The notes beneath the pieces were generated by a model, which had not been told where the DNA came from, did not search any database, and saw nothing but the letters and a program-made list of their open reading frames with translations. Both the position numbers and the translations under genes were made by a program. A stretch of DNA of 64,000 nt from JAHRAW01 sp965212085. Lineage in GTDB: Bacteria > Pseudomonadota > Gammaproteobacteria > Arenicellales > Poriferihabitantaceae. The DNA lies in NCBI GenBank assembly GCA_965212085.1, contig OZ243042.1, positions 558,001 through 622,000 on the forward strand, in the 5' to 3' direction. This document shows, one piece after another, positions 41,167-49,551 of this stretch; within the stretch, counting starts at the first letter, position 1, and each line of letters starts with the position of its first letter.

Positions 41167-41406
41167 TCAGGCTTTTTTCACCTTGAAATGAAACTCGCCG
41201 TTCACCTCGGACGATTCCAGCAACGCGTTGCCGGTCTGCGCGGCGAAAGCCTCGAAGTCTTTCACCGACCCCGGATCGGTGGAGACGATGCCGAGCACTT
41301 CCCCGGCGCCCATCCCGTTCAGGGTTTTCTTGGCGCGCAGAATCGGCAGCGGGCAGTTCAAACCGCGGGTGTCGAGTTCTTTGGTAACTTCGCTCATGGC
41401 GCTCAT
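41167..41406 (-). CDS. tusA: TusA-family sulfur carrier
   Basis: This 79-aa SirA/TusA-fold protein has the cysteine motif LNCPLPILRAKKTL (CPxP) and ends with EFHFKVKKA. A shorter start at ATG 41397 is possible. TusA proteins receive and deliver persulfide sulfur, in tRNA thiolation or, in sulfur oxidisers, in the cytoplasmic Dsr/sHdr pathway. It is convergent with rpiA. Its nearness to the qmo/hdr operon makes a sulfur-oxidation role plausible but not proven. Confidence 0.87.
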   Translation of the reverse strand: MSAMSEVTKELDTRGLNCPLPILRAKKTLNGMGAGEVLGIVSTDPGSVKDFEAFAAQTGNALLESSEVNGEFHFKVKKA

Positions 41407-41473
41407 CTGTGTGGACTCATGGGTGTGGATTTCGTGTTTGGTCGTGGCCTGAAGTCAGGGTCGCAACCGGGCG

Positions 41474-41488
41474 AGTATAGCGTATAGT
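41474..41488. promoter_or_regulatory. Divergent -10 elements between tusA and the M48 protease gene
   Basis: On the plus strand TATAGT (41483-41488) lies 24 bases before the protease start. On the minus strand TATACT (41479-41474) lies upstream of tusA. Neither has a good -35 hexamer. Confidence 0.3.
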
Positions 41489-41511
41489 AACGGGCAGACA
41501 AACTTTCATCC

Positions 41512-43014
41512 ATGCCCAGTTTCATGCTCAGCCAGCCCCCACCCACCCCCGGCCCCCGCCCCGGCCTCCACCCCCGCCTGCGTACATTCGCGGCATCGCT
41601 GACCCTTGCCGCAGCCTTGTGGTTGCCGGCCCCGCCCCCGGCCACCGCCGACGAAAGCGAACCCCTGCCCGAACTCGGCGACAGCGCCACGCGCATCTTG
41701 TCCCCGGCCCAGGAAGAGCGCATTGGCCGGCAGTTCCTGCGCCAGTTAATCCGCGATCTGCACTACGTCGACGACCCGGAACTGAACGCCTACCTCAACC
41801 GCCTGGGGAGCACGGTGGCGAAAAACGCCTCGCTGCGGGGCACAACCATCGCCGTCCACCTGCTGCAAAACCCCGACCTCAACGCCTTCGCCGTGCCCGG
41901 CGGCCACATCACCTTTCACACCGGCCTGCTCCTGACCGCCGAAAACGAGAGCGAACTGGCGTCGGTGATGGGCCACGAAATCGCCCACATCACCCAGCGC
42001 CACCTGCCGCGCATGCTGGCCAAGGCCGAGGCCAGCAAGTTTCCGGCGGCGGCGGCGATCCTGGCGGCGATCCTGGTGGGCGGCCAGGCGGGGCTGGCCG
42101 GGTTCACCGTGGCCAACGCCGCATTGTTGTCCAACCAACTGGCCTACACCCGGGATTTTGAACGGGAAGCGGATTCCATCGGCATCAAACTGCTCGCAGA
42201 CGCCGGCTTTGACCCGGCGGCCATGGCGCGGTTCTTCGGCAAAATTGAGCGCCACGGCGGCATCGGCGAAGAAGCCCCGGAATTCCTGCGCACCCACCCG
42301 CTTTCCTACACGCGCATCGCCGAAGCGGAAAACCGCGCCGCCACGTACCCGGCTGCGGACTATCCGCCGAGCCGCGCGTTCCACCTCGCCAAGGCAAAAA
42401 TTCGCGCGTTGTATTCCCCCGAAGACCGAGACGCCCTCGCCTATTTCCAGGACCGCGCGGCGCGCCTGTCCGGGGAAGAGAAAAACGCGGCGATCTACGG
42501 CGCCGCCCTGGCCCAGCGAAAACTGCGGCAAACCAAACAGGCGCGCGCCACCCTGCAGCCGTTGCTCGACGCCTGGCCCGATGAAGTCGCCTTCCAACTG
42601 GCGCGGGCCGAAATTGACATGGCCGCCGGCAACCCCGCGCCGGCGGTTGCGCGCTACGCCAAACTGACCGAGGCGCATCCGCAGTTGGTGTACCTCGTTC
42701 ACTACCAGGCCCTGGCGCTGATCGCCAACGGCGACGCCGCCGAAGCAAAGCGCGTCATCCGCCACCAACTGCGCCGCCACAAGGAGCGCTTCATCCTCTA
42801 CCCGCTGCTGTCGCGGAGCAACGCCAAACTGGGCCTGCTCGCCGAAGCCCACCAGGCCACCGCCGAATTTCACGCCGCCCTCGGCGAATACCACGCGGCG
42901 GTGGCGTCGCTGAAACAGGCGCTACGGGAAAACGATTCCGAAGGCTACCTCCACCAGAGCATCACCGCGCGCCTGCACGAGTTGGAAGAGATCTTGAAGC
43001 AGTTGCAGCAGTAG
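41512..43014 (+). CDS. BepA-like M48 metalloprotease with TPR domain
   Basis: This 500-aa protein has a Pro-rich N-terminus followed by a signal peptide (about 24-50). The zinc site is MGHEIAHITQRH with the distal Glu in DFEREADSIGIKLL. Helical TPR-like repeats fill residues about 290-500. BepA monitors assembly of outer-membrane proteins, including the LptD LPS translocon. The family, length and order of domains agree. An intrinsic terminator follows at 43044. Confidence 0.9.
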   Translation: MPSFMLSQPPPTPGPRPGLHPRLRTFAASLTLAAALWLPAPPPATADESEPLPELGDSATRILSPAQEERIGRQFLRQLIRDLHYVDDPELNAYLNRLGSTVAKNASLRGTTIAVHLLQNPDLNAFAVPGGHITFHTGLLLTAENESELASVMGHEIAHITQRHLPRMLAKAEASKFPAAAAILAAILVGGQAGLAGFTVANAALLSNQLAYTRDFEREADSIGIKLLADAGFDPAAMARFFGKIERHGGIGEEAPEFLRTHPLSYTRIAEAENRAATYPAADYPPSRAFHLAKAKIRALYSPEDRDALAYFQDRAARLSGEEKNAAIYGAALAQRKLRQTKQARATLQPLLDAWPDEVAFQLARAEIDMAAGNPAPAVARYAKLTEAHPQLVYLVHYQALALIANGDAAEAKRVIRHQLRRHKERFILYPLLSRSNAKLGLLAEAHQATAEFHAALGEYHAAVASLKQALRENDSEGYLHQSITARLHELEEILKQLQQ

Positions 43015-43043
43015 GGCCGGCGGCTGACGCCGTTTGAACAGGG

Positions 43044-43067
43044 TCCGGCGCAGCCGGATATTTTTTT
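43044..43067 (+). terminator. Intrinsic terminator after the M48 protease gene
   Basis: TCCGGC (43044-43049), loop GCA, then GCCGGA (43053-43058) is followed by TATTTTTTT. The stem is six G/C-rich pairs and lies 30 bases after the stop codon. Confidence 0.75.
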
Positions 43068-43287
43068 GCCTTTTCGTTGTTTTGTGGTATATTCCCGCTT
43101 GTCGATATTCTCATCCAGATAATCCGCCTGCCGGGTTACCTGTCCAATACAACAGCAGTTTTTTACCCGCCACGGGGTCATTCCCTACGGGGCGAATAGG
43201 CAGGAATTTCACCTCTACGTGCATGTGATATCGACAACGGCCCGGCACCCGTGGGTGTCCGGGGCATTGCGATGAATCACATGCCCG

Positions 43288-44003
43288 ATGAAAACAAACA
43301 CGTTATACGCCGGCGACTGCCTTGACCGCATGGGTGAATGGGCGGATAACTGCGTGGATTTGATTTATCTCGACCCGCCGTTTAACAGCAAGGATTCACG
43401 CCGCGCACAATCTGAAACGCAACTGGGTGGGCATTGACATTTCCTATTACGCCATTGAAGTCATTCGCCGGGAGCGCATGAAGGATATTGCGAAAAATTA
43501 ATTTGGAGGGCGTACCCACCGACGTTAACGCCGCCGCGTATTTTTCCGACAAAGACCCGTTTGAATTTGAGAAGTGGGCGGTCACGCGGATACACGGCTT
43601 CGCGCCGAACACCGTGCAACGAGGCGACGGCGGCATTGACGGGCGCGCGTTGATTTGGAACGCCGAAAAAGATCACGACAAATGCATCGCCCAGGTAAAA
43701 AGGGGCAAGCCGTCGGTGGATGCGCTGCGGGCGTTTTATGGAAAAATTGCCACCGGCGAAGCCGCGATTGGTTTGTTTATTACGTTGTACAAACAAAATG
43801 AAACGCCGACCATCAAAAAACTAATCGCGCAGTCGGGCTATGTTGAAATCGGCGGCCGAAAATTCAACCGGCTGGTGATGTACTCTATTGATGAGTTCTT
43901 TCAGGGGGTGGAGCCGAAAATGCCACACCTCGCCCATCCGCGAACCGGCGCACCGTTGCAGGAAGACGTGCTGGACAAACAGGACACAATACCGGCGGGA
44001 TAG
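43288..44003 (+). pseudogene. Decayed DNA methyltransferase with endonuclease-like C-terminal domain
   Basis: Three fragments lie in three different frames. From ATG 43288 the text MKTNTLYAGDCLDRMGEW... DLIYLDPPFNSK is a methyltransferase N-terminus with motif IV, ended by TGA at 43435. Frame 2 from about 43394 gives AAHNLKRNWVGIDISYYAIE to TAA at about 43499, the C-terminal end of such enzymes. The middle, including the SAM-binding motif and target domain, is deleted. From TTG 43488 to 44003, frame 3 encodes 171 residues with DPFEFEKWAVTRIHG and GDGGIDGRALIW, a nuclease-like domain often attached to these methylases. That last part could still be translated on its own. Confidence 0.75.
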
Positions 44004-44088
44004 CCTGCCCGGCACGGTCGGCGGATTTTACAAAACCGCCGGTTTGTGATTGAATGCCCGCCGCTGTGGGCAAACAACAGGCAAACAA

Positions 44089-44973
44089 ATGGCAACGATC
44101 ATAGACGGCAAGGCCTTCGCCGCCGGGCTGCGGGAACGCATCGGTGAGGCGGTCGCCGGGCTGGTGGCGGAGCACGGCCTCAAGCCGGGGCTGGCGGTGG
44201 TGCTGGTGGGCGAGGATCCGGCCAGCCAGGTGTACGTGCGCAACAAGGGCCGGCAGACCGCCGAGGCGGGGATGGATTCCTTTGAACACAAACTGCCGGC
44301 GGACACCGGCGAGGCCGACTTGCTGGCGTTGGTGGCGCAACTCAACCGCGACCCGGCGGTGCACGGGATACTGGTGCAACTGCCGCTGCCCGAACAGATC
44401 GACGCGTCAAAGGTCATCAACGCCATCGCCGTCGGCAAGGACGTGGACGGGTTCCACATCGAAAACGTCGGCAAACTTTCCATCGGCGAAGACTCCCTGG
44501 TGCCCTGCACCCCCGCCGGCTGCCTGATGTTGCTCAAGCATCACCTCGGCGGCCTGTCGGGCAAAAGCGCGGTGGTGGTGGGACGCTCCAACATCGTCGG
44601 CAAACCGGTGTCCCTGCTGCTGCTCAAGGAAAGCTGCACGGTCACCATCACCCATTCCCGAACCCGGGATCTGGCGGCGGTGTGCCGGGAAGCCGACCTC
44701 CTGGTGGCGGCGGTGGGCGTGCCGCAAATGATCAAGGGCGAGTGGATCAAACCGGGGGCGACGGTGATTGACGTGGGCATCAACCGCGTTGAGAGCGAAG
44801 ACGGCAAACCCCGGCTGGTGGGCGACGTGGACTTCGACGCCGCCGTAAAAGTGGCGGGCGCGATCACGCCGGTCCCCGGCGGCGTCGGCCCGATGACCAT
44901 CGCGTGCCTGCTGAGAAACACAGTGCTCGCCGCCTGCCGCCAGCGGGGAATCGCGGTGCCGGGGGGTTTGTAA
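44089..44973 (+). CDS. folD: Bifunctional methylenetetrahydrofolate dehydrogenase/cyclohydrolase
   Basis: This 294-aa FolD starts at ATG 44089, where the family N-terminus begins. It has VGEDPASQVYVRNKGRQ with the catalytic Lys-Gln region, LPLPEQIDASKVINAI, DVDGFHIENVGKL, PCTPAGC and the NADP site VVVGRSNIVGKPVSLLL. It interconverts 5,10-methylene-, methenyl- and 10-formyl-THF and thus feeds PurN. The length is normal. The upstream 85 bases hold no clear promoter. Confidence 0.95.
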   Translation: MATIIDGKAFAAGLRERIGEAVAGLVAEHGLKPGLAVVLVGEDPASQVYVRNKGRQTAEAGMDSFEHKLPADTGEADLLALVAQLNRDPAVHGILVQLPLPEQIDASKVINAIAVGKDVDGFHIENVGKLSIGEDSLVPCTPAGCLMLLKHHLGGLSGKSAVVVGRSNIVGKPVSLLLLKESCTVTITHSRTRDLAAVCREADLLVAAVGVPQMIKGEWIKPGATVIDVGINRVESEDGKPRLVGDVDFDAAVKVAGAITPVPGGVGPMTIACLLRNTVLAACRQRGIAVPGGL

Positions 44974-44976
44974 GGT

Positions 44977-45015
44977 CTGTAGAGGTTCACTCATTCACTG
45001 ACTAGTATGAAAACC
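44977..45015 (+). repeat. Repeat family D, copy 2
   Basis: CTGTAGAGGTTCACTCATTC followed by ACTGACTAGTATGAAAA matches the minus-strand text at 6467-6505. It begins the 351-bp gene-free gap 44974-45324, which is built of repeats D, A, a 45145-45187 fragment like 6310-6350, another A and a degraded C. Confidence 0.7.
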
Positions 45016-45020
45016 CACCC

Positions 45021-45088
45021 GTTATTCTCGAGCGATAGAAAAACAGGGAGCGCCGGCGACCGTTTGTTTCATCGCATTCGGGAATCCA
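45021..45088 (-). repeat. Palindromic repeat, family A, copy 3
   Basis: This inverted copy runs GTTATTCTCGAGCGATAGAA ... CATTCGGGAATCCAT. The core differs most from the consensus (CGCCGGCGACCG), while the A/T stem is kept. Confidence 0.8.
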
Positions 45089-45184
45089 TGGGTTAAACCG
45101 GCGGTGGGTCGCGTGGGGCTGGATTCCCGAGTACGATTTATACTTTGCGGGTATAACACCGGGGAACGTGGCAACAACTCTGCC

Positions 45185-45252
45185 GTCATTCCCGAACGAT
45201 AGAAAAATAAGGAGCGATAGCGACTATATTTTTCATCGTATCGGGAATCCAG
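45185..45252 (-). repeat. Palindromic repeat, family A, copy 4
   Basis: This inverted copy begins GTCATTCCCGAACGATAGAA and ends ATCGTATCGGGAATCCAG, 68 bp as in copies 1 and 2. It lies downstream of the minus-strand LPS kinase gene and could stop transcription. Confidence 0.85.
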
Positions 45253-45302
45253 TGTCGCTACCACGGACTCAAACAAAGCGGCGGGGGTTTTGACAGACGG
45301 CG

Positions 45303-45327
45303 TAGGAACAGGTCGCCACCTCCCCTA
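45303..45327. repeat. Palindrome family C, degraded copy
   Basis: TAGGAACAGGTCGCCACCTC then CCCTA keeps the left half but not the perfect dyad. It overlaps the final codons of the minus-strand kinase gene. Confidence 0.5.
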
Positions 45328-46014
45328 CAAATCCCCCAACGCCTGTTCCAACTCGGGAAACGAACGCGCGTTTCTGAGTTTCCTCAGCAACCGCGCCTTG
45401 TCCCTTTCACCAAGCCCGCAACCATCCAGATAATCGCCAAAAAACCGCGTAAGGCCGTAGCGGGTCAACGACGCATGATCCTCGGTATAACGCAGAATGT
45501 TGAAAAAATTCCCGGCGCGGTTGCGCACCGAAAGCGGCCGCGAACGGAATTGGGTTGAGCCAATATCAAGCAAGGCGAATGACCCGTCGTCCCGCACCAG
45601 CACTTGCCCCAGGTGCAGGGCCTTGTAGTACACGCCCGCATGATGCAACGCGCACAAATAACCGGGCAACCGCGCCAGGGCGCGCCGCTGGGCGTCGGCG
45701 CGCCCGGCGAGTTCGCGGACCGTCTCCCCCGGCAGTAGCGGATACACCACAAAATACGCGTTGAGGTCGCGGCACCTGGCGATCGTTTCCACCGCCACCG
45801 AGTCAAACCCCAGCGCCTTGAGCCGCGCGGCATTACGCACAAAACGACGGGCGTACGGCCAAAGCCGGTTGGAAGTCAGCAGCCCCTTTTGCCGGAAAAG
45901 TTTGACCACCTTGTTGTCCGGGGTGAGAAATACCGAGGGGCCGTGGCCGTCGCCCGACAGAACCCCGGCGCCTTCAATCAGCCGTTCAAAGCGGAGACGG
46001 GAAAAATTTTCCAT
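45325..46014 (-). CDS. LPS-core kinase-like protein (InaA/WaaP family) with altered catalytic loop
   Basis: This 229-aa protein starts at ATG 46014; the much longer open frame is antisense to waaG. It has a kinase-like fold: GHGPSVFLTPDNKVVKLFR with the Lys, and FALLDIGSTQF as the metal-binding loop. The catalytic-loop position reads YYKALHLGQVLV, so the usual HRD Asp is not present. Some InaA-like LPS kinases show a comparable loop as far as I recall. It is divergent from waaG and probably acts on heptose or Kdo, or is a pseudokinase. Confidence 0.75.
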   Translation of the reverse strand: MENFSRLRFERLIEGAGVLSGDGHGPSVFLTPDNKVVKLFRQKGLLTSNRLWPYARRFVRNAARLKALGFDSVAVETIARCRDLNAYFVVYPLLPGETVRELAGRADAQRRALARLPGYLCALHHAGVYYKALHLGQVLVRDDGSFALLDIGSTQFRSRPLSVRNRAGNFFNILRYTEDHASLTRYGLTRFFGDYLDGCGLGERDKARLLRKLRNARSFPELEQALGDL

Positions 46015-46062
46015 GGCCCCATGATAATATGGAAACATCCCAGGAACGACCGGAGCGTTGAA

Positions 46063-47208
46063 GTGAGATTGGCGTTTGCGCTGTTTATCTATTTTCCATT
46101 TGGCGGATTGACCAGGGATCTGGTTGCCGTTGCGCGGGCCTGCCGGCGGCGGGGGCATGAGGTGCGGGTGTACGCCGGGGAGCGGCGGGGGGGTGTGGAT
46201 GACGAAACCGATGTGCGGTTGTTGCCAACGCGGGCGCGCACGAGCCATGGCAAGCAACGGGAGTTTGCCGGGAAACTGAACAGCGCGTTGGCGGAATTTT
46301 CGCCGGATTTGACCGTCGGCTTCAACAAAATGCCGACGCTTGATGCGTATTACGCCGCCGATGGATGCTTCGCCGACAAAGCCCGCCGCAGGGGTTGGTG
46401 GTACCAAAGGACGCCCCGCTGCCGGCGTTTCCTTGCTTTTGAAAAAGCCGTTTTCGCCCGCGAGTCTTCCACGCAAATTCTTATGATCGCGGAAAATCAA
46501 ATGCGCGCTTATCAAGAATGTTACGGCACGCCCCGGGAGCGCATCTCCCTGCTGCCGCCGGGCATAGCCCGCGACCGCATCGCCGGCACCGATGATGATG
46601 TACGGGCGCGGCGCAACTATTTTCGTGCCCGGTGGCAACTGGAGGACGGCGACCGGCTGCTCCTCATGATCGGATCCGGGTTTCGCACCAAGGGCCTTGA
46701 CCGAACGCTGAAAGCGTTTGCATCGCTGCCCGCGCATCTGCTTGAGCGGGCGCGTTTGTTCGTGGTCGGCGAAGACAACGCCGCGCCCTTTGAAAAAACA
46801 GCGCGGCAACTCGGCGTTCATTCCAGGGTGCGGTTTGTGCATGGCCGGGATGACGTGCCGGAGTTTTTGCTGGGCGCGGATTTGCTGGTGCATCCGGCGT
46901 ACCGCGAGGCCGGCGGTATCGTGTTGCTCGAAGCGATGGTGGCCGGCTTGCCGGTGATTACCACCGACGTTTGCGGATACGCGCACTACGTGAGTGATGC
47001 GGGCATGGGCGAAGTGCTGCCATCGCCGTTTGAGCAGTCCGCCCTGAACCGGGGTGTGCGGCGGCTTATGGAGGCGGAACGAAATACCTGGCGGGAACGC
47101 GGGCGGAACTTCGCGCAAAAGGCGGACATTTACGACATGCCGCAACACGCCTGCCGGCGCATTGAAAGCATCGCCGGCAAACGCAGCGCGAGGAACAAGG
47201 CGCGGTGA
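46063..47208 (+). CDS. waaG: LPS core glycosyltransferase (WaaG-like, GT4)
   Basis: This 381-aa GT-B enzyme starts at GTG 46063, giving VRLAFALFIYFPFGGLTRDL, the WaaG N-terminus. It has DLTVGFNKMPTLDAYYAADGCF, LLMIGSGFRTKGLDR and the donor-site EX7E region HPAYREAGGIVLLEAMVAGLP. WaaG adds the first glucose to heptose II of the inner core. GGAG lies seven bases before the GTG. The stop overlaps waaP (GTGA). Alternative ATG 46021 would add 14 residues. Confidence 0.9.
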   Translation: MRLAFALFIYFPFGGLTRDLVAVARACRRRGHEVRVYAGERRGGVDDETDVRLLPTRARTSHGKQREFAGKLNSALAEFSPDLTVGFNKMPTLDAYYAADGCFADKARRRGWWYQRTPRCRRFLAFEKAVFARESSTQILMIAENQMRAYQECYGTPRERISLLPPGIARDRIAGTDDDVRARRNYFRARWQLEDGDRLLLMIGSGFRTKGLDRTLKAFASLPAHLLERARLFVVGEDNAAPFEKTARQLGVHSRVRFVHGRDDVPEFLLGADLLVHPAYREAGGIVLLEAMVAGLPVITTDVCGYAHYVSDAGMGEVLPSPFEQSALNRGVRRLMEAERNTWRERGRNFAQKADIYDMPQHACRRIESIAGKRSARNKAR

Positions 47209-47999
47209 TCCCGCACCTTGAAAAGGAAATTGCCGATGCGTGGGCGGGGGATTGCGCGTTCCATCGCGCGCGGCAACAGCAAGGAAAAGTTTTTCGTGAA
47301 AAGGAAGGCCGGCGCACCGTGCGGTTTTCCTTGAACGGAAAACATTATTTTCTGAAACTGCACCAGGGCGTAGGGTGGCGCGAAATTATCAAAAACCTGC
47401 TGCAGTTTCGGCTGCCGGTAATCGGCGCAACCAACGAATGGCGCGCCATCAAAAAACTGCATCAACTGAACCTGCACACCATGACCGCGGTCGGCTACGG
47501 CCGCCGCGGTTTTAATCCGGCGCGACAACTTTCTTTCCTGATTACGGATGAATTGACCGACACCGCAAGCCTCGAAGAACTGTGCGCGGCGTGGCCCCAA
47601 AGCCCCCCCGGCTTTGCGCTGAAACAGGCGCTGATCAAGCAGGTCGCCGGAATCGCCCGAACGCTGCACGAAAACGGTGTCAACCACCGCGACTTTTACT
47701 TGTGCCATTTCCTCGCCGACGTTTCCATGGGACGCGAAAACCTGACCGCCGAAAATCTGCGCCTGTATATCGTTGACCTGCACCGGGCGCAAATACGCAA
47801 AAAAACCCCGCTGCGGTGGATCGTCAAAGACCTGGGGGGATTGTATTTTTCGGCGTTTGCTATTGGCCTCACTTCCCGGGACGTGCTACGGTTTATGAAA
47901 GCATACAATGGCAAAAACACGCGGCAATTAATGAACGACCGCAACTTTTGGTTGAAAGTGGAACGCCGGGCTAGGCGGATGCCCGGCCAAGGGGGTTGA
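47205..47999 (+). CDS. waaP: LPS core heptose kinase (WaaP/RfaP)
   Basis: This 264-aa kinase starts at GTG 47205, overlapping waaG. It has GKHYFLKLHQGVGWREIIKNL, then the catalytic loop NHRDFYLCHFL with the Asp and IVDLHRAQIR as metal site, all WaaP traits. It phosphorylates heptose I of the inner core, which stabilises the outer membrane. It is convergent with the two-kinase protein at 48053. Confidence 0.92.
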   Translation: MIPHLEKEIADAWAGDCAFHRARQQQGKVFREKEGRRTVRFSLNGKHYFLKLHQGVGWREIIKNLLQFRLPVIGATNEWRAIKKLHQLNLHTMTAVGYGRRGFNPARQLSFLITDELTDTASLEELCAAWPQSPPGFALKQALIKQVAGIARTLHENGVNHRDFYLCHFLADVSMGRENLTAENLRLYIVDLHRAQIRKKTPLRWIVKDLGGLYFSAFAIGLTSRDVLRFMKAYNGKNTRQLMNDRNFWLKVERRARRMPGQGG

Positions 48000-48052
48000 C
48001 TTCAACCCCCGCCATTTCCGCTTGCGCGGGTATGACAGCGATATAATTTCTT

Positions 48053-49441
48053 TTACGCCTTGCTGAAAATCCCGGAAAACAGTTTTCGCTGCTCCGGTTT
48101 GTCGTTCCAGTTTTTCAGGAAGCGGTCGCGGTCTTTTTGCAACAGGGCGTCCATGTTCTCCTTTGCGGCGCACTCCTTCATCGAATCAAGATCAACAAGC
48201 ACTATTTCTTTATCGGCCACGAGCAAATTGGATGCTTTCAAATCGCTGTGGTAAAGCCGCGCCAGGCGCATGCCCGTAAACAGTTCTTCAAACCATTCGA
48301 GTTCCTGTTTCGTTGGTTGTTGGGATGCATATTTTTCCGACGCCGGTGGAAAACTATTGAACGCGCAGACATAGTACCCGCGCAAACGGAACGGCCCCCG
48401 GCGTTTTTCCACGAAAGCGATTGGTTCGGGGGTGGCGATGCCGCTGATTTTCAGGAGGTGGGCGTTGCGCCAGTTGGTATGACTTCTGGTCGGGCGCAAA
48501 AAACGCCGCCAGCGGTGGCGCAGGTTTTTGATGTTGTTGCGTTTGATTACCACCGCTTGCCCGCCCATGGAAACGCGGACCACGGTGGCCGAGTTGCCGT
48601 CTTTCAGCAGTTCGCCTTTTTCAATCCAGGCGTCGGGGTTTTGCAGAAAGGAAACCAGGTCGTCGGAATGGCGCGCGCGTTTCCAGACCGCCGCCTTGCG
48701 CCAACTCGTTTGCGTGGAAAATTCACTGCTTTCGCGGAAACATTTTTTGAGATAGCGGGATTTGCGGCGCTGCCACGCCCGGCTTACGGCTTCTTCCAGT
48801 TCGGGGTCGGCGGCCGCTTCGGCGTAATGCGCTGCGAGTAAATCCATCAGAGTCTTTCGCCGCAACGGAGCAAACTGGGCCAGAAACAGCGCCAGATTTT
48901 CCCGCTGCCAGTTTCCGTATTCGGCGCTTGGCCGGCGTTCCACGGAGGCTGCGTCAATCACATACAACTGCTCATTCGCCAGCAAAAAATTATCCAGATG
49001 AAGATCCAGATGACAACAACCTTTTTGATGCAGGCGGGCGATCAAATCAAGGCCGGATGCCCCCAAAACCAAACGGCGCAGGGGATCGCCCCGCCACAAA
49101 TCGCCGAGGCTTTGCGCCTGTTCCAAAAATTCAAATACCAATACATGACTTCCGTTATCGCCACGGGTGGCCAGCAGCAATTCAGGGGTGCTTGTTTCGG
49201 CGGTTTTCAAAGCGTGATAACCGGCCAACTCCCGCCGCAGGTCACGCCGGCCCGGGGCGGTATTCAATATCAACTTCACCAGCACCAGCCGCCCCTGCCG
49301 TTGCGCCTTCATAACCGCGCGCTTGCCCGGCAGCACCCGCAGTATTTCCACGCACCGCAGGGTCTCGCCGCCGGCAAGAACAAAATTAGCCGGCATCGGG
49401 AACTCGCGGCGCCCTTTCTGCAGTTGTTCAACTATGGACAT
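48053..49441 (-). CDS. Tandem LPS kinase-like protein (two kinase domains)
   Basis: This 462-aa protein has two LPS-kinase-like domains. The first (about 20-220) carries LVLVKLIL with the Lys, HLDLHLDNFLL as catalytic loop and YVIDAASV. The second (about 270-460) carries AVVIKRNN, LYHSDLKASNLLV and VLVDLDSM. Both keep the catalytic Asp and the metal Asp. The family suggests Kdo or heptose phosphorylation. I cannot assign separate substrates to the domains. Confidence 0.8.
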   Translation of the reverse strand: MSIVEQLQKGRREFPMPANFVLAGGETLRCVEILRVLPGKRAVMKAQRQGRLVLVKLILNTAPGRRDLRRELAGYHALKTAETSTPELLLATRGDNGSHVLVFEFLEQAQSLGDLWRGDPLRRLVLGASGLDLIARLHQKGCCHLDLHLDNFLLANEQLYVIDAASVERRPSAEYGNWQRENLALFLAQFAPLRRKTLMDLLAAHYAEAAADPELEEAVSRAWQRRKSRYLKKCFRESSEFSTQTSWRKAAVWKRARHSDDLVSFLQNPDAWIEKGELLKDGNSATVVRVSMGGQAVVIKRNNIKNLRHRWRRFLRPTRSHTNWRNAHLLKISGIATPEPIAFVEKRRGPFRLRGYYVCAFNSFPPASEKYASQQPTKQELEWFEELFTGMRLARLYHSDLKASNLLVADKEIVLVDLDSMKECAAKENMDALLQKDRDRFLKNWNDKPEQRKLFSGIFSKA

Positions 49442-49551
49442 TGTTCCGTATAGTAACTTTTTTTGGCATGTACCGAGCGATGATCAACCCAACATGAAAC
49501 GCGATGACGCTTGACGCGAAACCCTGCGCCGGAAAACAGCGAAACAACCCG

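Noticed and set aside
46015..47148. N-terminal extension of the 45325 kinase frame
   Set aside because: It is antisense to waaG; the kinase homology begins at the ATG at 46014.
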